NCBI GenBank assembly: GCA_021816585.1
Contig: JAKAXL010000008.1
Location: forward strand, 3,271-67,270
From: Pseudomonadota bacterium
Lineage (GTDB): Bacteria > Pseudomonadota > Gammaproteobacteria > Burkholderiales > Burkholderiaceae_C
Direction: 5' to 3'
DNA: 64,000 nucleotides
The translations under genes and the position numbers were made by a program. A model generated the notes under the pieces. That model saw only the letters and a list, made by a program, of their open reading frames with translations, was not told the origin of the DNA and ran no database searches. Shown one piece after another: positions 11,856 to 21,009 of this stretch. The number at the start of each line of letters is the position of its first letter. Position 1 is the stretch's first letter.

Positions 11856-13103
11856 TCACATGCCGAAGCGCAGCCGCGACGCGGCAGCGGCGCTCGTGCC
11901 CGCGCTGCCGCGCTGCTCGCCGACGATCACCGGGTCGCCCTGGCGCAACGCGCCGCCGAGCACCTCGGAATAGGTGTCGTCGTCCAGCCCGGTGCGCAGC
12001 ACCACCGCGACCGGGCGACCGTCGCGCAGCACCCACACGCGCGTCTGCGCGGGCTCGCGCTGCGCCGTCGAGGGGGCCGAGGCCGCCGCCGCGGCGCCGA
12101 CCCCGCCGGGCACGAAGCGCAGCGCCTGGTCGGGGACCCGCAGCACATCGCGGCGTTCGGCGGTGACGATGTTCACGGTGGCGGTCATCCCCGGCTTGAG
12201 CAGCAGCTCGCGGTTGTCGACCCCGAGCACCACGTCGTAGGTGATGACGTTCTGCACCGACTGCGGGGCCTGGCGCACCTGCACGACGCGCGCGTCGAAC
12301 ACCCGCCCCGGGTAGGCCTCCACGCCGAAACGCGCGGAGTCGCCGTCGTGCACGCTGCCGATGTCGCTTTCGCTGACATTGGTGTCGACCTGCATGCGCG
12401 TGAGGTCGGTGGCGATCAGGAACAGCGTGGGCGTCTGGAAGCTCGCCGCCACCGTCTGCCCGATGGTCACGTTGCGCGACACCACGGTGCCGTCGACCGG
12501 CGACACGATGTCGGTATAGCCGAGATTCACCCGCGCCGCCTGCAGCGAGGCCTCGCGCTCGCGCACCGTGGCCTGGTCCAGCAGCAGTTGCGCGCGCGCC
12601 TGCTCCAGCGCGCTGCGCGCCGTGTCCACCGCGTCCTGCGACACCACGCCGCGCCCGACCAGCCGTGCCTGCCGGGCCTCGTTGATGCGCGCGTAGTCGA
12701 GCGCCGCCTGGTCCTTGCGCGCTTGGGCGCGCGCCACCGCCAGCTGCGCCGCGTTCTCGTCGACCACCAGCTGGTAGGGGCGCGGATCGATGCGCGCACA
12801 CGACTGCCCCTTGTGCACACGGGTGTTGTAGTCGCAGGACTGCGACTGGATCACCCCCGACACGTAGGAGCCGACGATCACCGTCATCACCGGATTGACC
12901 GTGCCGGTGGCGTTGATGCTGCGCGCGACCACGCCGCGCGTGACCGGCGCCGTCAGGTAGCGCAGCGGCGGCTCACGATGCACGAGCCACCACGCGACGC
13001 CGCCCGCCGCCAGCACGGCCAGCAGACCGAGCAGCGCGAGCACGCGCATGCCGGCGACGCGCCCGGCACAGGCGCGGCGCGCGCCGCCTGTGCAATTCCA
13101 CAC
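11856..13103 (-). CDS. macA: MacA-type periplasmic adaptor (HlyD/RND MFP family)
   Basis: 415 residues from a GTG at 13103, preceded by GGGAG at six bases; an internal Met at 13049 would give 397 residues. A single N-terminal anchor helix (LALLGLLAVLAAGGVAWWLV) is followed by a biotinyl-lipoyl half (GTVNPVMTVIVGSYVSGVI), a coiled-coil hairpin and the second lipoyl/beta-barrel part (NLGYTDIVSPVDGTVVSRNV). It bridges MacB to the outer membrane factor and is the first gene of this efflux operon. Confidence 0.9.
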   Translation of the reverse strand: MWNCTGGARRACAGRVAGMRVLALLGLLAVLAAGGVAWWLVHREPPLRYLTAPVTRGVVARSINATGTVNPVMTVIVGSYVSGVIQSQSCDYNTRVHKGQSCARIDPRPYQLVVDENAAQLAVARAQARKDQAALDYARINEARQARLVGRGVVSQDAVDTARSALEQARAQLLLDQATVREREASLQAARVNLGYTDIVSPVDGTVVSRNVTIGQTVAASFQTPTLFLIATDLTRMQVDTNVSESDIGSVHDGDSARFGVEAYPGRVFDARVVQVRQAPQSVQNVITYDVVLGVDNRELLLKPGMTATVNIVTAERRDVLRVPDQALRFVPGGVGAAAAASAPSTAQREPAQTRVWVLRDGRPVAVVLRTGLDDDTYSEVLGGALRQGDPVIVGEQRGSAGTSAAAASRLRFGM

Positions 13104-13204
13104 CGAAGGCTCCCGCGAATGGCGATACCCGATCTTGTACGCCCGCGGCGGGCATCGGCGCGTTGACCCAGATCAGCGCCCGCCACGGCGCCGCCGGGCG
13201 CGGG

Positions 13205-13417
13205 TCAGAGCAGGTGCAGCGCCTGGCCCGGGAAGGCCCAGTCGATGACGCTGGCCAGGCCCCAGCAGGCGATGCTGGCGAGCAGGAACACCAGCATGCG
13301 GCGCACCATGCCGGGTTCCAGCCACTCCTCCAGGCGCCGGTGCAGCCACCAGGCGATGATCGGATAGGCCAGGGTCGAGAGGAGCAGCGAGTACATGGGC
13401 GCCCATTCGGGCACCAT
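13205..13417 (-). CDS. Small membrane protein of unknown function
   Basis: 70 residues (or 63 from the Met at 13396) with two hydrophobic helices, MYSLLLSTLAYPIIAWWL and RMLVFLLASIACWGLASVI, separated by a charged Arg/Glu turn (HRRLEEWLEPGMVRR). I do not recognise a family. It lies between SrkA and the efflux operon, all on the minus strand. The clean stop and hydrophobic pattern support a real gene, but the start is uncertain. Confidence 0.55.
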   Translation of the reverse strand: MVPEWAPMYSLLLSTLAYPIIAWWLHRRLEEWLEPGMVRRMLVFLLASIACWGLASVIDWAFPGQALHLL

Positions 13418-13467
13418 GCCCGTGTGGCGCCATTGTAGGAAGCCCGCCGGCGCCGGCGGCCGCCTTG

Positions 13468-14472
13468 TCAGGGCAGCATGTCGAGCAGCGGCGGCTCCTG
13501 CATCAGCGCGACCTGCTCGCGCAATTCCAGCACGCGATCCTGCCAGTAGCGGGCGCTGCCGAAGAAGGGAAAGGCCGCGGGGAAGGCCGGATCGTGCCAG
13601 CGGCGCGCGATCCACGCGCTGTAGTGCAGCAGGCGCAGCGTGCGCAGCGCCTCCACCAGATGCAGTTCGCGGCGGTCGAACTCGCGGAACATCTCGTAGC
13701 CGCGCAACAGCGCGTCGAGCTGGCGCCGCATGTCCTGCGCGTCGCCGCTGAGCAGCATCCACAGGTCCTGCACCGCGGGAGCGCAGCGGCTGTCGTCGAA
13801 ATCGACGAAATGCGGCCCGTCCTCGGTCCACAGCAGGTTGCCGACGTGGCAGTCGGCGTGCACGCGCAGCGTGCGTACTCCGGCCGCGCGCTGCCACGCC
13901 TGCTCCACGCCCTGCAGCGCCTGCTCGGCCACGCTGCTCCAGGCCGGCAGCAGCTCGGGCGGGATCCACTCCCCGCCGAGCAGCAGCGCGCGCGACTCGA
14001 AGCCGAAGCTGTGCAGGTCGAGCGGCGCACGGTGCGCATAGCTCGCTTCGGCGCCGACCGCGTGGATGCGCCCGAGAAAGCGCCCGATGCGCTCCAGGGT
14101 CGGTTCGTGTTCCAGCTCCGGGGCCCTGCCGCCCTGGCAGTCGAACAGCGCGAAGCGGTGGCCGGCGTGGTGCAGCAGGGTCTGCCCGCCGAAGCGCAGC
14201 GGGGCCACCACCGGGATCTCGCGCGCGGCCAGTTCCAGCGTGAACGCGTGCTCCTCGAGGATCGCCGCGTCGCTCCAGCGCCCAGGGCGGTAGAACTTGG
14301 CGACACGGCGTGCGCCGTCGTCGAGCCCGACCCGGTAGACCCGGTTCTCGAAGCTGTTGAGCTGCAGCAGGCGGCCGTCGCAGCGCAAGCCGGCGCTCTC
14401 GATGGCGTCGAGCACCGCGTCGGGGCCCAGATCGGCGTAGGGCGTGTCGGGATGGGGGTGGGGGTGGGTCAC
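13468..14472 (-). CDS. srkA: Stress response kinase SrkA (YihE/RdoA)
   Basis: 334 residues of the aminoglycoside-phosphotransferase-like kinase fold. SFENRVYRVG and VAKFYRPGRWSDAAILEEHAF are the hallmarks of SrkA, and the catalytic loop VHADCHVGNLLW and metal site FVDFDDS are intact. In E. coli SrkA phosphorylates Ser/Thr and protects cells from Cpx-linked and oxidative death, and its gene precedes dsbA; here it follows the cytochrome maturation operon instead. The start is a GTG at 14472. Confidence 0.9.
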   Translation of the reverse strand: MTHPHPHPDTPYADLGPDAVLDAIESAGLRCDGRLLQLNSFENRVYRVGLDDGARRVAKFYRPGRWSDAAILEEHAFTLELAAREIPVVAPLRFGGQTLLHHAGHRFALFDCQGGRAPELEHEPTLERIGRFLGRIHAVGAEASYAHRAPLDLHSFGFESRALLLGGEWIPPELLPAWSSVAEQALQGVEQAWQRAAGVRTLRVHADCHVGNLLWTEDGPHFVDFDDSRCAPAVQDLWMLLSGDAQDMRRQLDALLRGYEMFREFDRRELHLVEALRTLRLLHYSAWIARRWHDPAFPAAFPFFGSARYWQDRVLELREQVALMQEPPLLDMLP

Positions 14473-14605
14473 GTCGTCGCGGCAGCCGCCGGCCCGCCAC
14501 GCGCGGGCCCGGCTCGGGGCCGGCGCAGTGTACCGCCCGGGCGGGCGCGGCGAGGCCCGCTCCCGCGCAGGCCGCCCTTCGCGCCCGGGCCTTCGCCCTG
14601 CCGGG

Positions 14606-15892
14606 TCACGGTCGACACTGGTCGATCACCACGTCCACGCTGCCGCCACGCGCCACGCTGGCGGTGCCGTAGAGGTCGCCGCTGGCCGGCATCGCGTCTC
14701 CGGTGGCGGACAGCCGGGCCTCGATCTGCACCCGCGTCACGCTCGACAGCGGCTGCGACGGGCTCATCGAGTCCGCGTTGCTCAGCCCCACCTGCAACGG
14801 CAGCCTGGCGTCGGCCCGCCTGGCGGCGGCCACCGGCATGCGCTGCCCCGGAACCCGCGCGATCACGAACAGGGTGCGCCCGGCAGCCTGCGCGCGCAGC
14901 GCCGGCGCCACGCTCACATGCACCTGCATCAAGGTCGCCGGCGCGGGCCGGGTTGCCGTCTTCGGCGACGCCACCGCGACGTCGCTGGTCCGCGCGGCCG
15001 CCGCGGCGCTGCCGGCGGGCGCCGGACCCGAGGCCGCGTTCTCCGCGGCGGTCAGGCCCATGCGGCCACGCACCTGCGCGATCACGTGCTGCAGGAACTG
15101 GGCATCCTCCGAGCCCGCCACCACTTCCCGGCTGGCGTGCTCGAGCAGCGGCAAGGCGCCGCGGTCGTCGCCGCGCAGCGCGGCCCCGTAGCCGGCCAGC
15201 ATCAGCGCCAGCAGGTTGTCCGGATTGATCGCCAGCGCCTGGCGCGCCAGGCGCTCGGGCTTGCCCAGCGGACTGCCGTTGGCGGTCATCGCCAGCGCGT
15301 CGGCGTACTCGGCCAGCCAGCGTGCGTGGCGCTGCAACTGCGGGCCGACGCGGCCGTACGCCGCCGCCGCCTTGCCGAAGTCGCCGAGCACGGCATAGGA
15401 GCGGCCGAGCATCGCCCACCCCGCCGGATCGTCCGGATGGGCCGCCAGCTTGGCGGCCAGCGAATCGACCATCTTCTGCACCTGCGTCGGAGCCGCCGGG
15501 GCGGCGGCCTGGGTGGTCGCCGCGGCCGCCACCTGAGCGCCGGCCAGCGCGGCCGGGGTCCCCAGCAGTTCATACAGCAGGCCGGCGCAGATCGGCAGCC
15601 CGAGCAGCAGCCCGGCGATGGTCGGCAGCGCGCTCGCGGCGCCGCGCGCGCGCGGCATCGGCGCCGTGTCGGCGAGCACGCGGCGCGCCAGTTCCTCGCG
15701 GGCGCGCTCGTATTCGGCCTCGCCGAGCGAGGCGCGCTCGCGCTCCAGCGCGGCCATGTCCTCGCGCAGCAGCCGCGCATTCACCGCGGCGCGGTCGACG
15801 CCGGTGCGCGCGCGCCGCCCCAGCAGGGGCAGCACGAGGATCGACAGCACCGCCGCGGTCAGCAGCGCGGCGGCGAGCAGGAAAGATGTCAT
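14606..15892 (-). CDS. ccmI: Cytochrome c biogenesis protein CcmI (CycH), TPR protein
   Basis: 428 residues: two membrane helices (residues about 3-25 and 92-112) flanking a cytoplasmic leucine-zipper-like segment (LLREDMAALERERASLGEAEYERAREEL), then periplasmic TPR repeats (WAMLGRSYAVLGDFGKAAAAY, about 165) and a C-terminal domain. CcmI holds apocytochrome c for haem ligation by the CcmFH complex. It is the last gene of the ccm operon, overlapping ccmH by ATGA. Confidence 0.93.
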   Translation of the reverse strand: MTSFLLAAALLTAAVLSILVLPLLGRRARTGVDRAAVNARLLREDMAALERERASLGEAEYERAREELARRVLADTAPMPRARGAASALPTIAGLLLGLPICAGLLYELLGTPAALAGAQVAAAATTQAAAPAAPTQVQKMVDSLAAKLAAHPDDPAGWAMLGRSYAVLGDFGKAAAAYGRVGPQLQRHARWLAEYADALAMTANGSPLGKPERLARQALAINPDNLLALMLAGYGAALRGDDRGALPLLEHASREVVAGSEDAQFLQHVIAQVRGRMGLTAAENAASGPAPAGSAAAAARTSDVAVASPKTATRPAPATLMQVHVSVAPALRAQAAGRTLFVIARVPGQRMPVAAARRADARLPLQVGLSNADSMSPSQPLSSVTRVQIEARLSATGDAMPASGDLYGTASVARGGSVDVVIDQCRP

Positions 15893-16353
15893 TCGAGTTC
15901 TCCGTTGCGCGACAGCAGGGCCTGTGCGCGTGCGAGTTCGGCGGCGTCCAGCGGCGTGTCGCGGCGGCGCAGACGGCTGCGGATGGTGAGCGCCAGCACA
16001 CCCAGGCCGAAGGCCAGCAGCACGTAGGGACCCAGCCACAACGCCCAGGTCTCGGCGTCGAAGGGGGGACGGAAGCGCACATAGTTGCCGTAGCGCGCGA
16101 CCAGGTAGTCCACCACCTGCTGGTCGGTGTAGCCGCGCTCGACCAGCTTGAGCACCTCGGCGCGCAGGTCGCGCGCCAGTCCCGCCTGCGAGGCGGCCAG
16201 CGACTCGTCCTGGCACACCAGGCAGCGCAGGTTGCGGGTGATGGCCAGCATGCGCTGCTCGGCCGCCTCGTCGTGCGCCAGCGGGCGCGCCAGGCCGGCC
16301 CAGGCGGACGAAGCCGCCAGCGCCAGCAGCAACACGAGCAATAGACGCTTCAT
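15889..16353 (-). CDS. ccmH: Cytochrome c maturation protein CcmH
   Basis: 154 residues: Sec signal (LLLVLLLALAASSAWA), the redox motif LRCLVCQ, and one C-terminal membrane helix (WLGPYVLLAFGLGVLALTI). CcmH reduces the CXXCH thiols of apocytochrome in the periplasm and works with CcmG. Genes on both sides overlap by ATGA. Confidence 0.95.
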   Translation of the reverse strand: MKRLLLVLLLALAASSAWAGLARPLAHDEAAEQRMLAITRNLRCLVCQDESLAASQAGLARDLRAEVLKLVERGYTDQQVVDYLVARYGNYVRFRPPFDAETWALWLGPYVLLAFGLGVLALTIRSRLRRRDTPLDAAELARAQALLSRNGELE

Positions 16354-16883
16354 TGCGACAACCTCCGGATCAGCGGCAGCATCTTGTCCTGCAGCACGTG
16401 CACCGTCAGCGGGCCGATCTGCTTGTAGACGATGTGCCCCTGGCGATCGATCAGATAGGTCTCGGGAACCCCGTAGACCCCGTAGTTGATGCCGATGTGT
16501 CCGTTGCCGTCGCTGGCCACGATGTCGTAGGGATCCCCGGCCTCGGCCAGCCAGTGACGCGCGGCGACCGGGTCGTCCTTGTAGTCCAGCCCGACCAGCG
16601 GCACGTGCCTGCCGTGCGCGAAGGCCAGCAGCAGCGGATGCTCCTCGCGGCACGAGGTGCACCACGACGCCCACACGTTGAGCAGCCACACCTTGCCCCG
16701 CAACTGCTGCGGGGAGAAGGTCCCCGAGGTCGGCATCAGCAGCGGGGCGTCGAAGTCCGGCGCCGCCTTGCCGATCAGCGGCGACGGGATCCGGTGCGGA
16801 TCGTGGTGCAGCCCGATGCCGAGCAGACCGAGCAGCCCGGCGAACACCGCCAGGACCAGCGCAACCCTCCAGGTGCGGTTCAT
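16350..16883 (-). CDS. ccmG: Thiol:disulfide interchange protein CcmG/DsbE
   Basis: 177 residues: an N-terminal anchor helix (VALVLAVFAGLLGLLGIGL) and a thioredoxin fold with active site WASWCTSCREEHP and the cis-Pro loop YGVYGVPETYLID. It delivers reductant to CcmH/apocytochrome in the periplasm. Both junctions are ATGA overlaps within the ccm operon. Confidence 0.95.
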   Translation of the reverse strand: MNRTWRVALVLAVFAGLLGLLGIGLHHDPHRIPSPLIGKAAPDFDAPLLMPTSGTFSPQQLRGKVWLLNVWASWCTSCREEHPLLLAFAHGRHVPLVGLDYKDDPVAARHWLAEAGDPYDIVASDGNGHIGINYGVYGVPETYLIDRQGHIVYKQIGPLTVHVLQDKMLPLIRRLSQ

Positions 16884-18820
16884 GATGCGACGACCTCCAG
16901 CGCCTGCGCGGCGCGCCGGCTGAGCGTGCGGTAGCGGCGGTCCGCCGCGGCGGCCACGCCGCCCAGCGCCATCAGCAAGGCACCGCACCAGATCCAGATC
17001 ACGAAGGGCTTGTAGTACACCCGCACCGCCCACGCGCCGTCACGCAGGCGCGCGCCCAGCGAGACGTAGATGTCGCGCAGCGGCCCGGTGTCGATCGCGG
17101 TGTCGGTCATTTCCATCGAGGAGTTGAAGTAGTCGCGCTTCTCGGGACGCAGCACGGCCACCGGCTTGCCGTCGCGCGACAGCTCGAACACCCCCTGCTG
17201 TGCCGTGTAGTCGGGTCCGGGAAGCGACTTCACGCCCTCGAAGGTCACCGTGTAGCCGGCCAGCCGGGTGTAGTCGCCGGGCTGCATGCGCAATCCCCGC
17301 TCGGCCTGGTAGTGGCTGACCAGCGCGACGCCGACGATGCTCACCGCCAGGCCCAGGTGCGCCAGCTGCATGCCCCAGTAGCCGCCCGGGGGCATGCCGC
17401 TGCGCAGGCGCTTGCGCGTCTGCTGGAACACCGCCGCGATCAGCCACATGGCGCAGAAGCTGCCGACCGCGGCGCCGGCGTTCCAGCGCCCCAGCGACAG
17501 CGGCAGCGCGATCGCCGCCAGCAGCGCCAGCACCGCCGGCACGCGCATCGGGCGCGCCAGGTCGGAGATACGCGCGCTGCGCCAGCGCGCCAGCGAGCCG
17601 ACCCCGGCAAGCAGGAACAGCGGCACCACCACCGGCACGAACACACTGTTGAAGTACGGCGGCCCCACCGACAGCTTGCCCAGGTCGAGCGCCTCGACGA
17701 CCAGCGGGTACAGCGTGCCCAGCAGCACGCTGGCGGCGGCCACCACCAGCAGCACGTTGTTGCCCAGCAGCAGGCTCTCGCGCGAGACCAGTTCGAAGCT
17801 GCCGCCCGGGCCGCGACCCGGCGCGCGCAGCGCGAACAGCAGCAGCGAGCCGCCGACATACAGCGCGAACAGCAGCAGGATCATCATGCCGCGGCGCGGA
17901 TCGGTGGTGAAGGCATGCACCGACGACAGCACGCCCGAGCGCACCAGGAAGGTGCCCAGCAGCGACAGCCCGAAGGCCCCGATGGCCAGCAGCACCGTCC
18001 AGTTGCGGAAGGTGCCGCGCTTCTCGGTCACCGCCAGCGAGTGGATCAGCGCGGTGCCGACCAGCCAGGGCATGAACGAGGCGTTCTCCACCGGATCCCA
18101 GAACCACCAGCCTCCCCAGCCCAGTTCGTAGTACGACCAGTACGAACCCAGCGCGATGCCCAGGGTCAGCGACACCCAGGCGGCAATCGTCCACGGACGC
18201 GACCAGCGCGCCCACGCCGCGTCCAGGCGTCCGGCGAGCAGCGCCGAGATGGCGAAGGCGAAGGCCACGGCGAAGCCCACGTAACCCATGTAGAGCATCG
18301 GCGGATGCCCCATCATGCCCGGGTCCTGCAGCAGCGGGTTGAGCGAGCGCCCGTTCATCGCCGCCGGCAACAGGCGCTGGAAGGGATCGGAGGCCAGGTT
18401 GAGGTAGACGAGAAAGCCGAGGGCGACCAGCCCGAGCACGCCGAGCACCCGCGCGACCATCTCGTCGGGCAGGCTGCGGGAGAAGAACGACACCGCCAGC
18501 GACCAGCCCGTCAACATCAGCAGCCACAGCAGGAACGAGCCTTCGTGCCCGCCCCAGGCGGCGCCGATCTTGTAGATCGTCGGCAGCATGGTGTTGGAGT
18601 TCTCGGCCACGTACAGCACCGAGAAATCGTCGTGCAGCAGCGACCACACCAGGCAGCCGAAGGCGAAGGCCACCAGCACGAAGGTGGCGCGGGTCGCCGG
18701 CCTGGCCAGCGCGATCCACACGCGGTTGCCGCGCCACGCGCCCAGCAGTGGAAGCAGCGCCTGCACCAGCGCCACCGGCAGCGCCAGCAGCAGCGCGAAA
18801 TGTCCGAGTTCGGGAATCAT
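16880..18820 (-). CDS. ccmF: Haem lyase CcmF
   Basis: 646 residues with about 14-15 membrane helices. It carries the tryptophan-rich WWD haem-handling motif near the segment GWGGWWFWDPVENASFMPWL and flanking conserved His residues (HEGSFLLW). CcmF receives haem from CcmE and attaches it to apocytochrome together with CcmH/CcmI. The longest open frame extends into ccmE, but the ATG at 18820 overlaps the ccmE stop and gives the family N-terminus (MIPELGHFALLLAL). Confidence 0.95.
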   Translation of the reverse strand: MIPELGHFALLLALPVALVQALLPLLGAWRGNRVWIALARPATRATFVLVAFAFGCLVWSLLHDDFSVLYVAENSNTMLPTIYKIGAAWGGHEGSFLLWLLMLTGWSLAVSFFSRSLPDEMVARVLGVLGLVALGFLVYLNLASDPFQRLLPAAMNGRSLNPLLQDPGMMGHPPMLYMGYVGFAVAFAFAISALLAGRLDAAWARWSRPWTIAAWVSLTLGIALGSYWSYYELGWGGWWFWDPVENASFMPWLVGTALIHSLAVTEKRGTFRNWTVLLAIGAFGLSLLGTFLVRSGVLSSVHAFTTDPRRGMMILLLFALYVGGSLLLFALRAPGRGPGGSFELVSRESLLLGNNVLLVVAAASVLLGTLYPLVVEALDLGKLSVGPPYFNSVFVPVVVPLFLLAGVGSLARWRSARISDLARPMRVPAVLALLAAIALPLSLGRWNAGAAVGSFCAMWLIAAVFQQTRKRLRSGMPPGGYWGMQLAHLGLAVSIVGVALVSHYQAERGLRMQPGDYTRLAGYTVTFEGVKSLPGPDYTAQQGVFELSRDGKPVAVLRPEKRDYFNSSMEMTDTAIDTGPLRDIYVSLGARLRDGAWAVRVYYKPFVIWIWCGALLMALGGVAAAADRRYRTLSRRAAQALEVVAS

Positions 18821-19266
18821 GGCTCGAGGGTCCTCTGGGTCTGCCGCGCAAGCTTCGCCTGCGCGAGGGCGTTGCGCGCTTCCGGCGGCATGTAGTTGGC
18901 ACTGTGCTTGGCCAGCACCTGCGTGGCGTGGAAGGTTCCGTGCGGTCCCAGCGTGCCCTGCACGACCACCCCGCGCCCCGGGGCGAACAGATCGGGCAGC
19001 AGGCCGCTGTAGACCACCGCGACCTGCCGCGCGGTGTCGGTGACCAGGAAGCGCACCGTCGTGCCGTGGCGTTGCAGACTGCCCTTCTCGACCAGGCCGC
19101 CGAGCCGGAACAGGCCGTTGCGAGGCACCTGGCCGTCGACGATCTGGGTCGGCGTCACGTACAGCTCGATGGCGCCGTTGAGCGCGTGCAGCACCAGCGC
19201 GGTGGCCAGTCCCAGGCCCGCCAGCCCGGCCGCGATCAGCGCCCCGCGCCGGCGCCGCGCGTTCAT
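18817..19266 (-). CDS. ccmE: Haem chaperone CcmE
   Basis: 149 residues: an N-terminal anchor helix, an OB-fold domain and the haem-binding His in LAKHSANYMPPE (about residue 124), with the Tyr four residues later. The family binds haem covalently through this His. ATGA overlaps join it to ccmD and ccmF. Confidence 0.95.
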   Translation of the reverse strand: MNARRRRGALIAAGLAGLGLATALVLHALNGAIELYVTPTQIVDGQVPRNGLFRLGGLVEKGSLQRHGTTVRFLVTDTARQVAVVYSGLLPDLFAPGRGVVVQGTLGPHGTFHATQVLAKHSANYMPPEARNALAQAKLARQTQRTLEP

Positions 19267-19502
19267 GCCGCCTCCCGCTGCAGCGACACCGCGATGTCGC
19301 GCTCGCCGCCACGCTCGCGCTCGGCGCGTTCGATGCGCCGCACCGCTCCCTGCTGCTGCAGCATGCGCAGCGCGGCGCGGCGGCGCAGGCGCAGCGCCAC
19401 CACCTCGCCCGCCATGGCCACCGCGCAGGCCGCCACGCTGCCCCACACGTACAGGGCGTAGCCGCCCATCGCGAAGAACTCCGACGCCGAATGCCAGATC
19501 AT
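19263..19502 (-). CDS. ccmD: Haem exporter protein CcmD
   Basis: 79 residues with one membrane helix (GGYALYVWGSVAACAVAMAGEVVAL) followed by a basic cytoplasmic tail, the classic small CcmD layout. The tail is somewhat longer than the usual 55-70 residues. CcmD helps release holo-CcmE from the CcmABC complex. ATGA overlaps at both ends. Confidence 0.9.
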   Translation of the reverse strand: MIWHSASEFFAMGGYALYVWGSVAACAVAMAGEVVALRLRRRAALRMLQQQGAVRRIERAERERGGERDIAVSLQREAA

Positions 19503-20248
19503 GACGAATGCTCCATCAGGTTCCCGAGCCACGCCGTGTCGTGTTCGCGCTCGAGGATGATGACCCTGAGTCGTGCCAGGGTCGTGGAAATCGAGTACAT
19601 CCATGCGGCCAGGGTCATCAGCAGGATGCCCACCAGCATCGTGATAGCCATCGACGGCGCATGGGTGAAGGAGATCGAGGCTCCCTGGTGCAGCGTGTTC
19701 CACCACTGCACCGAGAAATAGATCACCGGGATGTTGACCACGCCGACCACCGCCAGCACCCCGCAGGCCTTGTCGGCGCGCCGCGGGTCGTCGATGGCCG
19801 CGCGCAGCGCGATCTGCCCCAGGTACAGGAACAGCAGGATGAGCTCGGAGGTCAGCCGCGCGTCCCACACCCACCAGGTGCCCCACATCGGCTTGCCCCA
19901 CAGCGAGCCGGTGACCAGCGCCAGCGCGGTGAACATCGCCCCGGTGGGAACCAGCGCGGCCGACATCATTCCCGACAGGCGGGCGTTGAAGGCCAGCCCG
20001 ACGGCGGCCCAGCCCGCCATCACCACGTAGAGGAACATGGACATCCACGACGCCGGGACATGCAGGAAGATGATGCGGTAGCCCTCGCCCTGCGTGGCGT
20101 CCGACGGCGCGACGAAAAAGCCCACCCAGACACCTGCGACTCCCAGCAGCAGCGCGGCCCATGCGAACCACGGCACCATGCGCCCCGCCAGTTCGTAGAA
20201 CGTGGCCGGGCTGGCGTACTTGTACCAACGGATCTTGAGGGTTTTCAT
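19499..20248 (-). CDS. ccmC: Haem exporter protein CcmC
   Basis: 249 residues, six membrane helices, with the WWD motif in GTWWVWDARLTSELILL and conserved His residues (FLHVPASWMS; THAPSM). CcmC loads haem onto CcmE. The ATG at 20248 overlaps the ccmB stop. Confidence 0.96.
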   Translation of the reverse strand: MKTLKIRWYKYASPATFYELAGRMVPWFAWAALLLGVAGVWVGFFVAPSDATQGEGYRIIFLHVPASWMSMFLYVVMAGWAAVGLAFNARLSGMMSAALVPTGAMFTALALVTGSLWGKPMWGTWWVWDARLTSELILLFLYLGQIALRAAIDDPRRADKACGVLAVVGVVNIPVIYFSVQWWNTLHQGASISFTHAPSMAITMLVGILLMTLAAWMYSISTTLARLRVIILEREHDTAWLGNLMEHSS

Positions 20249-21009
20249 TCGATGGCTATCCTGACCGCGGCGGCCGCCGCCGGCGGTGCGAGGAACACCG
20301 CCGCCACCAGCATGGCGCCGAGCAGCGCGAGGTATCCCGAGTAGTCCAGCCCGGCGGCCTGGGCGGTGAGTGCGCCGGCGCCGAACACCAGCGCAGGCAC
20401 GTACAGAGGCAGCAGCAGCAATGCCAGCAAGGCGCCGCCGCCGCGTGCACCCAGGGTCAGCGCGGCACCGATGGCGCCGACCAGCGACAGCAGCGGGGTG
20501 CCCAGCAGCAACGCGACCACCAGCAGCCCCAGCGCCTGCGGCGCCAGCCCGAACTGCAACCCCAGCAGCGGCGCCAGCAGCACCAGCGGCAGCCCGGCGA
20601 CCAGCCAGTGGGCGACGATCTTGCCCACCACCAGCCACGCGAAAGGGGTCGGCGAAAGCACCATCTGCTCCAGCGTGCCGTCGGCGAAGTCCTCGCCGAA
20701 CATGCGCGGCAGCCCGAGCAGGGTCGACAGCAGGGCGCCGACCCACAGCACGCCGGGGCCGATGGCGCGCAGCCGCTGCGGTTCCGGGCCGATGGCCAGC
20801 GGGAACAGGCTGGCGACCATGACGAAGAACACCAGCACCGTGGCCACCTCGCTGCGCCGGCGCAGCGTCAGCAGCAGCTCGCGGCGCAGCACCCCGAGCA
20901 GCGGGCTGGTGCCCGCGGGCATCGCGGATGCCGGCGCCGCGGACCTCGCCGCGGCGAGCAGCGCGTCCGTCGTCGACGCCGGCTGCATCGCATCGCTCGG
21001 CGGCTTCAT
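20245..21009 (-). CDS. ccmB: Haem exporter protein CcmB
   Basis: 254 residues with six membrane helices; LLLTLRRRSEVATVLVFFV and GEDFADGTLEQMVLSPTP are CcmB hallmarks. The ATGA-coupled start adds about 30 Ala/Ser-rich residues relative to the usual 220-residue protein; an internal Met (MPAGTSPLLGVLRREL) is an alternative start. It is the permease half of the CcmAB ABC transporter. Confidence 0.92.
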   Translation of the reverse strand: MKPPSDAMQPASTTDALLAAARSAAPASAMPAGTSPLLGVLRRELLLTLRRRSEVATVLVFFVMVASLFPLAIGPEPQRLRAIGPGVLWVGALLSTLLGLPRMFGEDFADGTLEQMVLSPTPFAWLVVGKIVAHWLVAGLPLVLLAPLLGLQFGLAPQALGLLVVALLLGTPLLSLVGAIGAALTLGARGGGALLALLLLPLYVPALVFGAGALTAQAAGLDYSGYLALLGAMLVAAVFLAPPAAAAAVRIAIE